A stretch of DNA of 64,000 nt, from positions 119,607 to 183,606 of the forward strand of contig JAHHHV010000065.1 of NCBI GenBank assembly GCA_019359155.1. Reading direction: 5' to 3'. Each line of letters starts with the position of its first letter. Positions within the stretch are counted from its first letter, which is position 1. Source of the DNA: Pegethrix bostrychoides GSE-TBD4-15B (GTDB lineage: Bacteria > Cyanobacteriota > Cyanobacteriia > Elainellales > Elainellaceae). Below are positions 1 to 8,974 of the stretch, piece after piece. The position numbers and the translations under genes were made by a program. Under the pieces are notes generated by a model. That model ran no database searches. It had not been told where the DNA came from and saw only the letters and a list, made by a program, of their open reading frames with translations.

Positions 1-696
1 GGCACAGCAGACCAGCAGCCAGCGCCAGCCGAGTTTGCGCCCCTCTAGCCCCGTCATCGCCAGCAGCAGCACCGTCCCCATCCAGAGGCTCTTGAGGCCG
101 CTGCAAGGCAGATCCACCTGGGCAATGCCCGTATCCAGCACAATAATATCTGCCGATGAGAGCGCCGTGATCTGCCAGGTATTGAGAATCGCCTCGACCG
201 CCTGAGCGGTGAGAATCCGCGCCGGAAAGCCCAGCCCCGTCGTGAACTGAAGCCAGAACGGCACCACCGCCGCTACAGTAGCCGCCACAGGCAGCCCTCT
301 GCGCCAAGTCGCTGGATGCAAAAACAGTCCGGCTAGTCCATAGCTGCCCAGCAGAAACAGCAGCCCCGGAATCTGCTCAAAGGCCAGCAGCCAGCGCGAT
401 CCCAGCGCCAAGAGCGCACTTCCCAGCAGCAGCACCAGCGGAAAGAGCCGCAGCTGAGCCGCCAATACGGGCAGCGGACGGCGAACGGCCAGCCAGCCCA
501 GCAGCAGCGCCACCGCCGCCAAAAAAAGCTGATTAAACCGGGGTAAACCTAGCAGCGACTCGCCAAACCAGGTCAGCGTCGAGGCGTTCAGCCAGAGCCA
601 GCTTAGAACCAGCAGGCCAACTAGCAGCAGGGTCAGTCGTTCAGTCGCTCGCAGCTTCACTCCGACCTGCGGAGGTTGGGCTAAATCATGCGTCAT
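1..696 (-). CDS. Exosortase (cyanoexosortase-type), C-terminus beyond window
   Basis: Open on the minus strand to the window edge (232 codons seen). It is hydrophobic, with several predicted membrane helices. Near residue 198 it has the motif LPCSGLKSLW, which matches the exosortase active site, where Cys is the nucleophile of a transpeptidase-like reaction. The later conserved Arg and His lie outside the window. Exosortases process PEP-CTERM proteins at the inner membrane during export; a PEP-CTERM protein is encoded at 23482-24261. The start ATG at 696 has a strong AAGGAG nine bases upstream. It is divergent from glgX. Family assignment is good; the cyanobacterial subtype is inferred. Confidence 0.75.
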   Translation of the reverse strand, partial: MTHDLAQPPQVGVKLRATERLTLLLVGLLVLSWLWLNASTLTWFGESLLGLPRFNQLFLAAVALLLGWLAVRRPLPVLAAQLRLFPLVLLLGSALLALGSRWLLAFEQIPGLLFLLGSYGLAGLFLHPATWRRGLPVAATVAAVVPFWLQFTTGLGFPARILTAQAVEAILNTWQITALSSADIIVLDTGIAQVDLPCSGLKSLWMGTVLLLAMTGLEGRKLGWRWLLVCCA

Positions 697-810
697 GCGT
701 TTTTTCTCCTTGAAATAACAAACGCTTTGGTTACGCTTCAGGTGGCCGGAGCGGCTCACCTGTGATGCCCTGATCTAATGCCCTGATCTAAATACCAGTA
801 TCAAAAGTTT

Positions 811-857
811 CTTTGACTACAGAGGATGCCGTTACGATTCCTGAAACGTAGTCAAAG
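811..857. promoter_or_regulatory. 10-bp perfect inverted repeat upstream of glgX
   Basis: CTTTGACTAC at 811-820 and its exact reverse complement GTAGTCAAAG at 848-857 flank a 27-base spacer, and a further CTTTGAC begins near 873. Just upstream a 13-bp unit (ATGCCCTGATCTA) is present twice in tandem at 765-790. This sits in the 235-bp space between the divergent exosortase and glgX genes, so it could be an operator for a dimeric regulator. No regulator is identified. Confidence 0.4.
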
Positions 858-931
858 ATTGGGGGTAGGAACTTTGACCAATAGCTGTTAGGGTTTTTAA
901 ATGCAAGACCCATAAGGTTTTCTGACTCGGT

Positions 932-3046
932 ATGCAGCTATTGCTTTGGCCCGGTAAGCCCTATCCGTTGGGAGCCACCTGGGATGGGGAAGGTACAAAC
1001 TTCGCCCTATTCTCAGAGCGGGCGACTCAGGTGGCGCTCTGCCTGTACGATGCTGAAGGCCACGAAACCTGCATTCCGCTGGTGGAGGTCAGCAATTTTG
1101 TCTGGCATGGCTACGCGCCGTTTGTGAAGCCGGGGCAGCGCTACGGTTTCCGTGTGGACGGGCCGTATGACCCTAAGGCCGGGGATCGGTTTAATCGGCA
1201 TAAGCTGCTGATTGACCCCTACGCCAAAGCTCTAGAGGGTGACATTGAATTTGGCGAAGAAATTTTTGGCTACTGCTGGGAGCATCCCGACGGTGATTTT
1301 TCATTCTCGGAGCTAGACAGCGCCAACTTCCTGCCCAAAGCCATCGTCATTGACGAGCTGTTTGACTGGGGCGACGATACGCTTCTGCAAACCCCCTTCC
1401 ACGAAACAGTCATCTATGAGACGCATGTGCGCGGCTTTACGAAGCTACACCCAGAGATCCCAGAGCCGCTGCGCGGCACCTATGCAGGACTGGCACATCC
1501 GGCAGTCATCGCCCACCTCAAGCAGTTGGGCATCACCGCCGTTGAGCTGCTGCCCGTGCATCACTTTATGGCCAATCCCGGCCATTTAGCCAAGCAGGGA
1601 CTCCGCAACTACTGGGGCTATGACTCGATCTGCTACCTAGCTCCCTACTCCGGCTACAGCGCCAGCGGGACGCAAGGCCAGCAGGTGGTGGAGTTTAAGC
1701 AGATGGTGAAGACGCTGCATGAGGCCGGGATCGAGGTGATTCTAGATGTCGTTTACAACCACACGGGCGAAGGCAATCATCTGGGGCCGACAATCTCGCT
1801 GCGCGGCATCGACAACAGCGCCTACTACCGACTCGTCGAAGACAATCTGCACTACTACATGGACTTCACGGGCTGCGGCAACTCGCTAAACGTGCGGCAT
1901 CCGCAGGTGCTCAAGCTGATTATGGACAGCCTGCGCTACTGGGTACTGGAGATGCATGTAGACGGCTTCCGGTTTGATCTGGCCTCGGCGCTGGCTCGCG
2001 AGCTGTATGCGGTCGATCGGCTTTCTGCTTTTTTTGACATTATTCACCAAGACCCGGTGCTGGCCGACGTGAAGCTAATTGCCGAACCCTGGGACGTGGG
2101 CGAGGGCGGCTATCAGGTGGGCGAATTTCCGCTGCTCTGGTCAGAATGGAACGACAAATGCCGCGACACGGTGCGCGACTTCTGGCGCGGCGAGGATAGC
2201 CTGCTGGCCGATTTTGCCTATCGTTTTACCGGCAGCTCTGATCTGTACAAAAACAATGGCCGCAACCCCAGCGCCAGCATCAATTTCATCACGGCGCATG
2301 ACGGCTTTACGCTGCGCGATTTGGTCAGCTACAACGAAAAGCACAATGAGGCCAATGGCGAAGGCAACCGCGACGGCAGCAGCCACAACAGCTCCTGGAA
2401 CTGCGGCGTGGAAGGCGAGACGGATGACCCGAAGATTTTGCAGCTCCGGCGGCAGCAGCAGCGCAATTTCTTAGTGACACTCTTGCTCTCTCAGGGCGTG
2501 CCGATGCTGCTATATGGCGACGAGATGGGTCGGACGCAGGGCGGCAACAACAATCCTTACTGTCAGGACAACGAGATTTCCTGGGTGGACTGGAGCCTGG
2601 AAGCGGCGGATCAAAACCTCCTAAATTTCACCAAAGCGCTGATCGAGTTTCGGCGGCAGCATCCGGTGTTTCGGCGGCGCAAATGGTTTCAAGGCCGCGC
2701 CATTTTCGGCAGCGAAGCCAACGACATCGCCTGGTTTAATCCCAACGGCAGCGAAATGAACAGCCAGCAGTGGGAAAGCGACTTCGCCAAAGCGGTCAGC
2801 ATTTTCTTGAACGGCGAAGAGATTGCCACGCCGGGAACACGCGGCGAACGCATCCTCGACGACAGCTTCCTGCTGTTTTTTAACGCCCACTACGAGCCGC
2901 TGAAGTTTGCGATCCCCGACTCGCTCGACGCAAACTGGGCGATTGTCATTGACACCTCCGCTGATTTCATTGGTTTAACCGAGCGCTGCTATCAAGAATC
3001 TGAAGTCGCAGCGCGTTCGGTGCTGGTGTTGCAGCGCTTGGCCTAA
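932..3046 (+). CDS. glgX: Glycogen debranching enzyme GlgX (isoamylase-type, GH13)
   Basis: Cuts alpha-1,6 branches of glycogen, giving linear malto-oligosaccharides. At 704 residues it has the usual GlgX length. It has an N-terminal CBM48-like domain (about 1-150) followed by a GH13 barrel. The four GH13 regions are visible: DVVYNH at 272-277, GFRFDLA with the nucleophile Asp349, AEPWD with the acid/base Glu385, and TAHD with Asp457. The start opens with the typical MQLLLWPGKPYPLGA. treZ and treY follow on the same strand after 100- and 199-bp gaps, so its short glucans likely feed trehalose synthesis as well as glycogen turnover. No feature suggests decay. Confidence 0.95.
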   Translation: MQLLLWPGKPYPLGATWDGEGTNFALFSERATQVALCLYDAEGHETCIPLVEVSNFVWHGYAPFVKPGQRYGFRVDGPYDPKAGDRFNRHKLLIDPYAKALEGDIEFGEEIFGYCWEHPDGDFSFSELDSANFLPKAIVIDELFDWGDDTLLQTPFHETVIYETHVRGFTKLHPEIPEPLRGTYAGLAHPAVIAHLKQLGITAVELLPVHHFMANPGHLAKQGLRNYWGYDSICYLAPYSGYSASGTQGQQVVEFKQMVKTLHEAGIEVILDVVYNHTGEGNHLGPTISLRGIDNSAYYRLVEDNLHYYMDFTGCGNSLNVRHPQVLKLIMDSLRYWVLEMHVDGFRFDLASALARELYAVDRLSAFFDIIHQDPVLADVKLIAEPWDVGEGGYQVGEFPLLWSEWNDKCRDTVRDFWRGEDSLLADFAYRFTGSSDLYKNNGRNPSASINFITAHDGFTLRDLVSYNEKHNEANGEGNRDGSSHNSSWNCGVEGETDDPKILQLRRQQQRNFLVTLLLSQGVPMLLYGDEMGRTQGGNNNPYCQDNEISWVDWSLEAADQNLLNFTKALIEFRRQHPVFRRRKWFQGRAIFGSEANDIAWFNPNGSEMNSQQWESDFAKAVSIFLNGEEIATPGTRGERILDDSFLLFFNAHYEPLKFAIPDSLDANWAIVIDTSADFIGLTERCYQESEVAARSVLVLQRLA

Positions 3047-3146
3047 GCAATCCAACTCAGGATAGATATTCAGGTTGCACAATGCGTGTTAAGAAACATA
3101 AAGTCTCCTGTACATCTTCTCCTGCACATCTACAGCGGTAAGCCCC

Positions 3147-4988
3147 ATGCAAGTTGGTTCTCAGTATCTCGGCAACGGTCGATCCAAATTCACGGTTTGG
3201 GCACCTCAGCTGGAACAAGTCGCCGTTCATTTGGTTGCGCCGACCGATCAGCTCATTCCCTTGCAGCAAGACGAGCGCGGCTACTGGCAGGGAGAAGCTG
3301 AAGCTGAACCGGGAGCGCTCTATTTTTATCAGCTAGAGGGCACCGATCGACCTGATCCCGCTTCGCAGTCGCAGCCGCAGGGCGTGCATGGCGCTTCAGA
3401 AATCGTAGATCACAGCTTTGACTGGACAGATCACGACTGGAAAAATATCTCGCTGGGCGATATGGTGATCTACGAGCTGCATGTCGGCACGTTTACGCCA
3501 GAGGGAACATTTGAAGCAATTATCTCGCGTATTCCAGAGCTGCTAGATTTGGGCGTGAATGCAATCGAGCTAATGCCAATTGCTCAGTTTCCGGGCGACC
3601 GCAACTGGGGCTATGACGGCACCTATCTCTATGCGGTGCAAAATTCTTATGGCGGCGTGCAAAGCCTGAAGCGGCTGATTGATGCCTGCCACCAGCAGGG
3701 GATGGCCGTGTTTTTGGATGTGGTCTACAACCACTTTGGCCCAGAGGGTAACTACATCGGCTGCTATGGGCCTTACTTCACCGACAAATATCATTCGCTT
3801 TGGGGCGACGCCATTAATTTCGACGCAGCCTATAGCTATGCAGTCCGCGACTTCTTCATCCAAAACGTACTTTACTGGTTCCGCGAGTTTCATTTCGACG
3901 CACTGCGGCTGGATGCCACTGACCATATCTTGGATCACAGTTCTCAGCACTTTCTGCAAGAAATGGCCACGGCTGTGAGCGAATTTGAGCAGCAGCAGGG
4001 GCGTGAGTTTTATCTAACGGCTGAAAGCGACCTGAACGATCCGCGCTGGATTCGGCCTCAAGAGCAAGGCGGCTTCGGCCTAGATGCTCAGTGGAACGAT
4101 GAATTTCACCATGCGCTGCATGCGCTCGTCACCGGCGAAACAATGGGCTACTACAAAGATTTTGGTAGCCTGGAGCAGGTTGCTAAGGCCTATACGCACA
4201 ATTTTGTTTACACCGGAGAATTTTCAGCTAATCGCCAGAAGCATCACGGCGCTGATCCCTGCGACCGCTCACCTCGACAGTTTGTGGTCTGCACTCAAAA
4301 TCATGATCAGGTGGGCAACCGGATTCTGGGTGACCGACTTTGCCACAGCATTTCGTTTGAAACCGAGAAGCTGCTGGCGGCGGCGTTGCTGCTTTCGCCC
4401 TCCATTCCGTTAATTTTTATGGGACAGGAATATGGGGAGACTGCGCCGTTTCAGTACTTTGTGAGCCATAGCGATCCCGACTTGGTGGCCGCAGTTCGCA
4501 AGGGTCGCAAAGAAGAGTTTGCGGCGTTCCACATGGTGGGCGAAGCGCCCGATCCGCAGTCCGAAGAAACCTTTCAAAAATCCAAGCTCAACTGGGAGAT
4601 GCTCAACATTGGCAACAATCATCTCCTCTGGCGGTTTTATCAAACCCTGCTGCGGCTGCGGCGCGAACTGCCAGCGTTGCAAAGCTCAGAGCGTCAGCAT
4701 CTCGAAGCTAGCGTGATTGAGTCAGGACAGATGTTGAAGCTGCGGCGCTGGCACGAGAATTCTCAGGTTTTGTGCTTGCTGAACTTCAATCACCAAGTGA
4801 GTTCCATTACAGTAGATTTGCCGGACGCTGTCTCCGCTCAGAGCTGGAAAAAGTTGTTGAACTCTGCTGATTTAGACTGGGGTGGTCAAGGTTCTGATCT
4901 ACCTGAGCGACTCCCAGCTGATGCAGCCAGCTCAAAGATCTCGCTGACGCTAGCGCCTCAGACTGTCGTCATCTATGGCTTGTCATAG
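3147..4988 (+). CDS. treZ: Malto-oligosyltrehalose trehalohydrolase TreZ
   Basis: Hydrolyses the bond next to the trehalose end of maltooligosyltrehalose, releasing trehalose. At 613 residues it is normal for the family: N-terminal beta domain (about 1-95), GH13 catalytic barrel and a C-terminal beta domain. Catalytic motifs are LRLDATD with nucleophile Asp256, AESD with Glu293 and NHDQ with Asp387; DVVYNH is also present. It lies between glgX and treY, so all three steps from branched glucan to trehalose are together. In drought-tolerant cyanobacteria such genes respond to desiccation; regulation here is not visible. No strong ribosome binding site precedes this ATG. Confidence 0.94.
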   Translation: MQVGSQYLGNGRSKFTVWAPQLEQVAVHLVAPTDQLIPLQQDERGYWQGEAEAEPGALYFYQLEGTDRPDPASQSQPQGVHGASEIVDHSFDWTDHDWKNISLGDMVIYELHVGTFTPEGTFEAIISRIPELLDLGVNAIELMPIAQFPGDRNWGYDGTYLYAVQNSYGGVQSLKRLIDACHQQGMAVFLDVVYNHFGPEGNYIGCYGPYFTDKYHSLWGDAINFDAAYSYAVRDFFIQNVLYWFREFHFDALRLDATDHILDHSSQHFLQEMATAVSEFEQQQGREFYLTAESDLNDPRWIRPQEQGGFGLDAQWNDEFHHALHALVTGETMGYYKDFGSLEQVAKAYTHNFVYTGEFSANRQKHHGADPCDRSPRQFVVCTQNHDQVGNRILGDRLCHSISFETEKLLAAALLLSPSIPLIFMGQEYGETAPFQYFVSHSDPDLVAAVRKGRKEEFAAFHMVGEAPDPQSEETFQKSKLNWEMLNIGNNHLLWRFYQTLLRLRRELPALQSSERQHLEASVIESGQMLKLRRWHENSQVLCLLNFNHQVSSITVDLPDAVSAQSWKKLLNSADLDWGGQGSDLPERLPADAASSKISLTLAPQTVVIYGLS

Positions 4989-5187
4989 CGGTAAGCTGTG
5001 CTTAAACATACCAGCTGAGTTCGGCTCCTCGCAAGACAATTCTCGGATTTATGAGTATGCTCCTATTAAACTGAGCGCGACTGAACCAATGTTCTTTGCC
5101 CAAGCCCAAGCCTCTGAGATGCGTTGGCTATTTCGCGGCACAATTTGCTTCTAGCATGTTCCCGCTTCGTCTCGCAGATCTGAACCT

Positions 5188-8019
5188 ATGATGAAAATTC
5201 CTCTAGCTACCTACCGAATTCAGTTTCACGCTGGATTCAACTTTCGTGCTGCTCAAGCCATCGTGCCTTATTTAGCAGAGCTGGGAATCTCTGATCTATA
5301 CGCATCGCCGATCTTCACAGCTAGGACAGGCAGCACGCACGGATATGACGTTGTGAATCCAGGCCAGATTAATCCTGAACTGGGTGGCGAATCAGAGTTT
5401 GCAGCATTGAGCGCTGAGCTAACGCAGGCTGGAATTGGCTGGATACAGGATATTGTTCCCAATCATATGGCGTTCGATAGCCAGAATGATATGCTGGTGG
5501 ATGTGCTAGAGAACGGGCCAGATTCGCCCTTCCACAACTTTTTTGACATCGACTGGAATCACTTTTATGGCGGTATCAAGGGGCGATTACTGGCACCTTT
5601 TTTAGGCAGATTTTACGGTGATTGCTTAGAGAACGGCGAACTTCAGCTGCGCTACGATCAAGAGGGGCTGTCAGTTAATTATTACAACTGGCGATTTCCG
5701 CTGCGGATTGAGACCTACAGCAACGTCCTGATGTATGACTTGGCGCGGCTACGCGAACAGCTAGGGCGCAATCATCCCAGCTTTGTCAAGCTCTTGGGTG
5801 CGCTCTATATGCTGAAATACGTTCCGGCAGGTGAGGAGAGCCGCGAGCGCTATGACCAAATTTCCTTCGTGAAGCAAATGCTCTGGGAGCTGTGGAATGA
5901 CAGCCCGGAGGTGCAGCAATTTATTGAAGAGAATATCCAAATTCTCAACGGCGAACCCGGAAAACCAGAGAGCTATAATCTGCTGGACGCTCTGCTCTGC
6001 GATCAGTTTTTTCGACTCTCCTATTGGAAAGTGGGCAACGAGGAGCTAAACTACCGCAGATTCTTCACGGTGAACGAATTAATTTCACTCAAGGTCGAAG
6101 ATCAAGCAGTCTTTGATACAATACATGCCTATGTTTTTGTACTAATTCGGGAAGGTAAAATTAACGGTCTGCGAATTGATCATATTGACGGTCTGTATGA
6201 CCCAACTGAATATATCAAGCGCATTCGTCAGCAGATGCCCGATCTCTATCTGGTTGTCGAAAAAATCCTAGAGTCAAACGAAGATCTACCGCTCAACTGG
6301 TCGATTCAGGGTACGACGGGCTATGACTTCATGAACAAGGTGAACGGCCTGTTTTGCCAGCAGGAACACAAAGCTGAATTCACCAATCTGTACTCTCAAT
6401 TTATCGGCAGCTCAACGTCTTGCGAAACGCTGATTGACCAGAACAAGCGGCTGATTATCGGCAAGCATATGACGGGCGATATCGACAATCTGGCGCATCT
6501 GCTGAATGACCTTTCAGACCGCTACCGCTACGCCAGCGACTTCACGATGTATGGCCTAAAGCGGGCGCTGGTCGAAATTCTGGCGCTGTTTCCAGTTTAC
6601 CGCACCTACATCAGCCGCGAAGGATCGCGCAAGGCTGACCAGGAAATGCTGACGCGAGTGATCGCCAACGCCAAAGAAAACAACTCCAGCTTTACCAACG
6701 AGCTGTACTTCATTGAGAAGTTTATGACGCTGGAGTTTGACGAACACCTCAGCGCCGAAGACAGAGACCAGTGGCTACATTTCATTATGCGGCTTCAGCA
6801 ATACACGGGGCCATTAATGGCCAAAGGCATCGAAGATACGGTGATGTATGTCTATAACCGCCTGCTGTCACTGAACGAAGTCGGCTCTGCACCCTGTGAA
6901 TTCGGCGTTTCGGTTGAAGAGTTTCATGCCTACAATCAGTCTCGCGCTCAGCAGTGGCCGCATGCCATGAACGCTACCGCAACGCATGACACCAAACGCG
7001 GTGAAGATGCGCGGGCACGCCTGAATGTACTCTCTGAGCTACCGCAAGAATGGCAACAGCAGATACGCCACTGGAGCGAACTCAATGAGCCAACGAAAGT
7101 ACTGGTGAACGGTAGAGCAATGCCAGATCGCAACGCTGAATACTTTCTCTACCAAACTTTGCTAGGTGCGTTTCCGTTTGATCCAGCTGACTATCCCCAG
7201 TTTATTGAGCGAGTTAAGGACTACATAATTAAAGCGAGCCGTGAGGCCAAAGTATATACCTCATGGCAGCGTTCAGACCAAGAATATGAAACGGCATTTT
7301 TGCAATTTATTGATCAAATTTGCAAACCGGAGAGCATATTTCTAGAGGCTTTTCAGTCCTTCCAGCGTAAGGTGCAGCACTACGGTATCTTCAACTCACT
7401 GTCACAGACCTTGCTCAAAATTGCCTCTCCCGGCGTTCCCGACTTCTATCAAGGTGCAGAACTCTGGGATTTGAGCTTAGTTGATCCGGATAACCGCCGC
7501 CCTGTAGACTACGAAAAGCGCTGGAACTACCTGCAAGCAATCAAGTCAAGCATTGAGAATGACTTGCCCAGTCTCATGGCAGAACTGCTGCAAAATCCTG
7601 ACGATGGCCGCATCAAGCTATTTTTGATCTATCAAGTGCTCAAAGCCCGCCGCGCTCAGCCCGATCTATTCCAGCGCGGCAGCTACGAAAGCCTGACGGT
7701 AGTGGGCAGTCTCAAGCCGCATGTGGTGGCCTTCACACGCATGTTGGGCAATCAGCAGGCGATGATTATTGTGCCGCGATTGCTGACTGCTCTAATACCG
7801 GTGGGCGAGTTGCCGCTGGGCGAGCAGGTCTGGCATGAAACCCGCATCTTGCAGCCGCCCGTATGCTCCACGGTTTGGCAAGATGCAATTTCAGGTCAAG
7901 TCATTCAGGGTGAAGATACACTCTGGCTGAAAGATATTCTCAGTCAGTTTCCAGTCGCGCTACTGCTGAGTGAAGTCCCCGTTGCGTCGAAGCCGTCAGC
8001 GACAGATGTGGCAGCTTAG
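5188..8019 (+). CDS. treY: Malto-oligosyltrehalose synthase TreY
   Basis: Isomerises the reducing-end alpha-1,4 bond of a maltodextrin to the alpha,alpha-1,1 bond of trehalose, making the TreZ substrate. At 943 residues it is a full-length member. The N-terminus (PLATYRIQFHAGFNF) and the early STHGYDVV are characteristic of TreY. The GH13 residues are in LRIDHIDG (Asp331), VVEKILE (Glu358) and ATHDTKRGED (Asp601). The start is the first of two adjacent ATGs; using the second would shorten the protein by one residue. The 199-bp gap from treZ could hold its own promoter. Trehalose made here acts as a compatible solute in the cytoplasm. Confidence 0.94.
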   Translation: MMKIPLATYRIQFHAGFNFRAAQAIVPYLAELGISDLYASPIFTARTGSTHGYDVVNPGQINPELGGESEFAALSAELTQAGIGWIQDIVPNHMAFDSQNDMLVDVLENGPDSPFHNFFDIDWNHFYGGIKGRLLAPFLGRFYGDCLENGELQLRYDQEGLSVNYYNWRFPLRIETYSNVLMYDLARLREQLGRNHPSFVKLLGALYMLKYVPAGEESRERYDQISFVKQMLWELWNDSPEVQQFIEENIQILNGEPGKPESYNLLDALLCDQFFRLSYWKVGNEELNYRRFFTVNELISLKVEDQAVFDTIHAYVFVLIREGKINGLRIDHIDGLYDPTEYIKRIRQQMPDLYLVVEKILESNEDLPLNWSIQGTTGYDFMNKVNGLFCQQEHKAEFTNLYSQFIGSSTSCETLIDQNKRLIIGKHMTGDIDNLAHLLNDLSDRYRYASDFTMYGLKRALVEILALFPVYRTYISREGSRKADQEMLTRVIANAKENNSSFTNELYFIEKFMTLEFDEHLSAEDRDQWLHFIMRLQQYTGPLMAKGIEDTVMYVYNRLLSLNEVGSAPCEFGVSVEEFHAYNQSRAQQWPHAMNATATHDTKRGEDARARLNVLSELPQEWQQQIRHWSELNEPTKVLVNGRAMPDRNAEYFLYQTLLGAFPFDPADYPQFIERVKDYIIKASREAKVYTSWQRSDQEYETAFLQFIDQICKPESIFLEAFQSFQRKVQHYGIFNSLSQTLLKIASPGVPDFYQGAELWDLSLVDPDNRRPVDYEKRWNYLQAIKSSIENDLPSLMAELLQNPDDGRIKLFLIYQVLKARRAQPDLFQRGSYESLTVVGSLKPHVVAFTRMLGNQQAMIIVPRLLTALIPVGELPLGEQVWHETRILQPPVCSTVWQDAISGQVIQGEDTLWLKDILSQFPVALLLSEVPVASKPSATDVAA

Positions 8020-8078
8020 ACGCGGCAGAATAACAGAGCTGGCAGAATAGAAGTAACGCCAAAGCTGAAGGAGGGACA

Positions 8079-8891
8079 ATGTCCACAGAAATCTCTACAG
8101 AAATCTCTACAGAAATTCCTACGGGGACAGCGGCAGGGCCGAACTACTCGGCGATTGCGCCAGAGTGGCAGCCTCCCGTCCCCCCCAGCGATCTGATTTT
8201 TGATGATGGAGTGCCCTTGGAATCCAACCGTCACCGAATTGCGATGAATGTCTTGATTGACGCAGCTCTCAACGCACTGCAAGATCGCCCCAACTCGTTT
8301 GTCGGCGGCAATATGTTTGTCTACTATAGCCGCGAACAGGCGATGAATCGCGACTTTAGAGGCCCCGATTTTTTTGCCGTGCTGGATGTGGATGGCAATC
8401 GCGAGCGGCAGGGCTGGGTGCTCTGGGAGGAGTCAGGCCGCTATCCTGATGTAATTGTTGAGCTGATGTCCCCTTCGACCACCCAGATCGATCTAGGCGT
8501 GAAGAAACTGCTGTATGAGCGCACCTTTCACACTGCCGAATACTACGTCTATGACCCATTTAATCCCAGATCTCTGGCTGGTTGGCGGCTAGACAATTCT
8601 CAGTCATACCAAGCCTGCGAGCCGAATCAGCAGGGTTGGCTCTGGTGCGAAAAACTAGGTCTTTGGCTAGGGACTTGGGACGGCTGTCTGCGGCGAGAGC
8701 CTGTGACTGGCACGGTGGCCTGGCTGCGCTTTTATCACCCAGATGGAAGTCTGGTGCTGCTGCCCGAAGAAATTGCCCAACAGGCGCAAGAGCGAGCTGA
8801 CCAAGCTGAAGAGCGAGCTGACCAGGCTGAAGAACGAGCTGCACGCTTAGCGGCTCGGCTGCAAGCCTTGGGCGAAGATCCTGCCCTGTAG
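8079..8891 (+). CDS. Uma2-family putative endonuclease with coiled-coil tail
   Basis: The Uma2 (DUF820) family has a PD-(D/E)XK-like fold and is greatly expanded in cyanobacteria; its role is unclear. Visible motifs are the RGPDFFAV segment and VIVELMSPST, followed by the KLLYE and EYYVYDP segments typical of the family. Two additions stand out: an N-terminal STEI repeat (a 12-bp unit three times) and a C-terminal charged coiled coil built from ERADQAE heptads (about 235-262). The ATG follows AAGGAGGGACA, a strong ribosome binding site. The gene has no evident functional partner beside it. Family assignment is firm; activity is not shown. Confidence 0.85.
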   Translation: MSTEISTEISTEIPTGTAAGPNYSAIAPEWQPPVPPSDLIFDDGVPLESNRHRIAMNVLIDAALNALQDRPNSFVGGNMFVYYSREQAMNRDFRGPDFFAVLDVDGNRERQGWVLWEESGRYPDVIVELMSPSTTQIDLGVKKLLYERTFHTAEYYVYDPFNPRSLAGWRLDNSQSYQACEPNQQGWLWCEKLGLWLGTWDGCLRREPVTGTVAWLRFYHPDGSLVLLPEEIAQQAQERADQAEERADQAEERAARLAARLQALGEDPAL

Positions 8892-8974
8892 CAGTCGCGC
8901 CCCCGCCCCCCTACGCTCCTACCCTACGCTATCCCTACGCTACAGTGAATAGGCTCATCACCTAGAGTCTGGAC

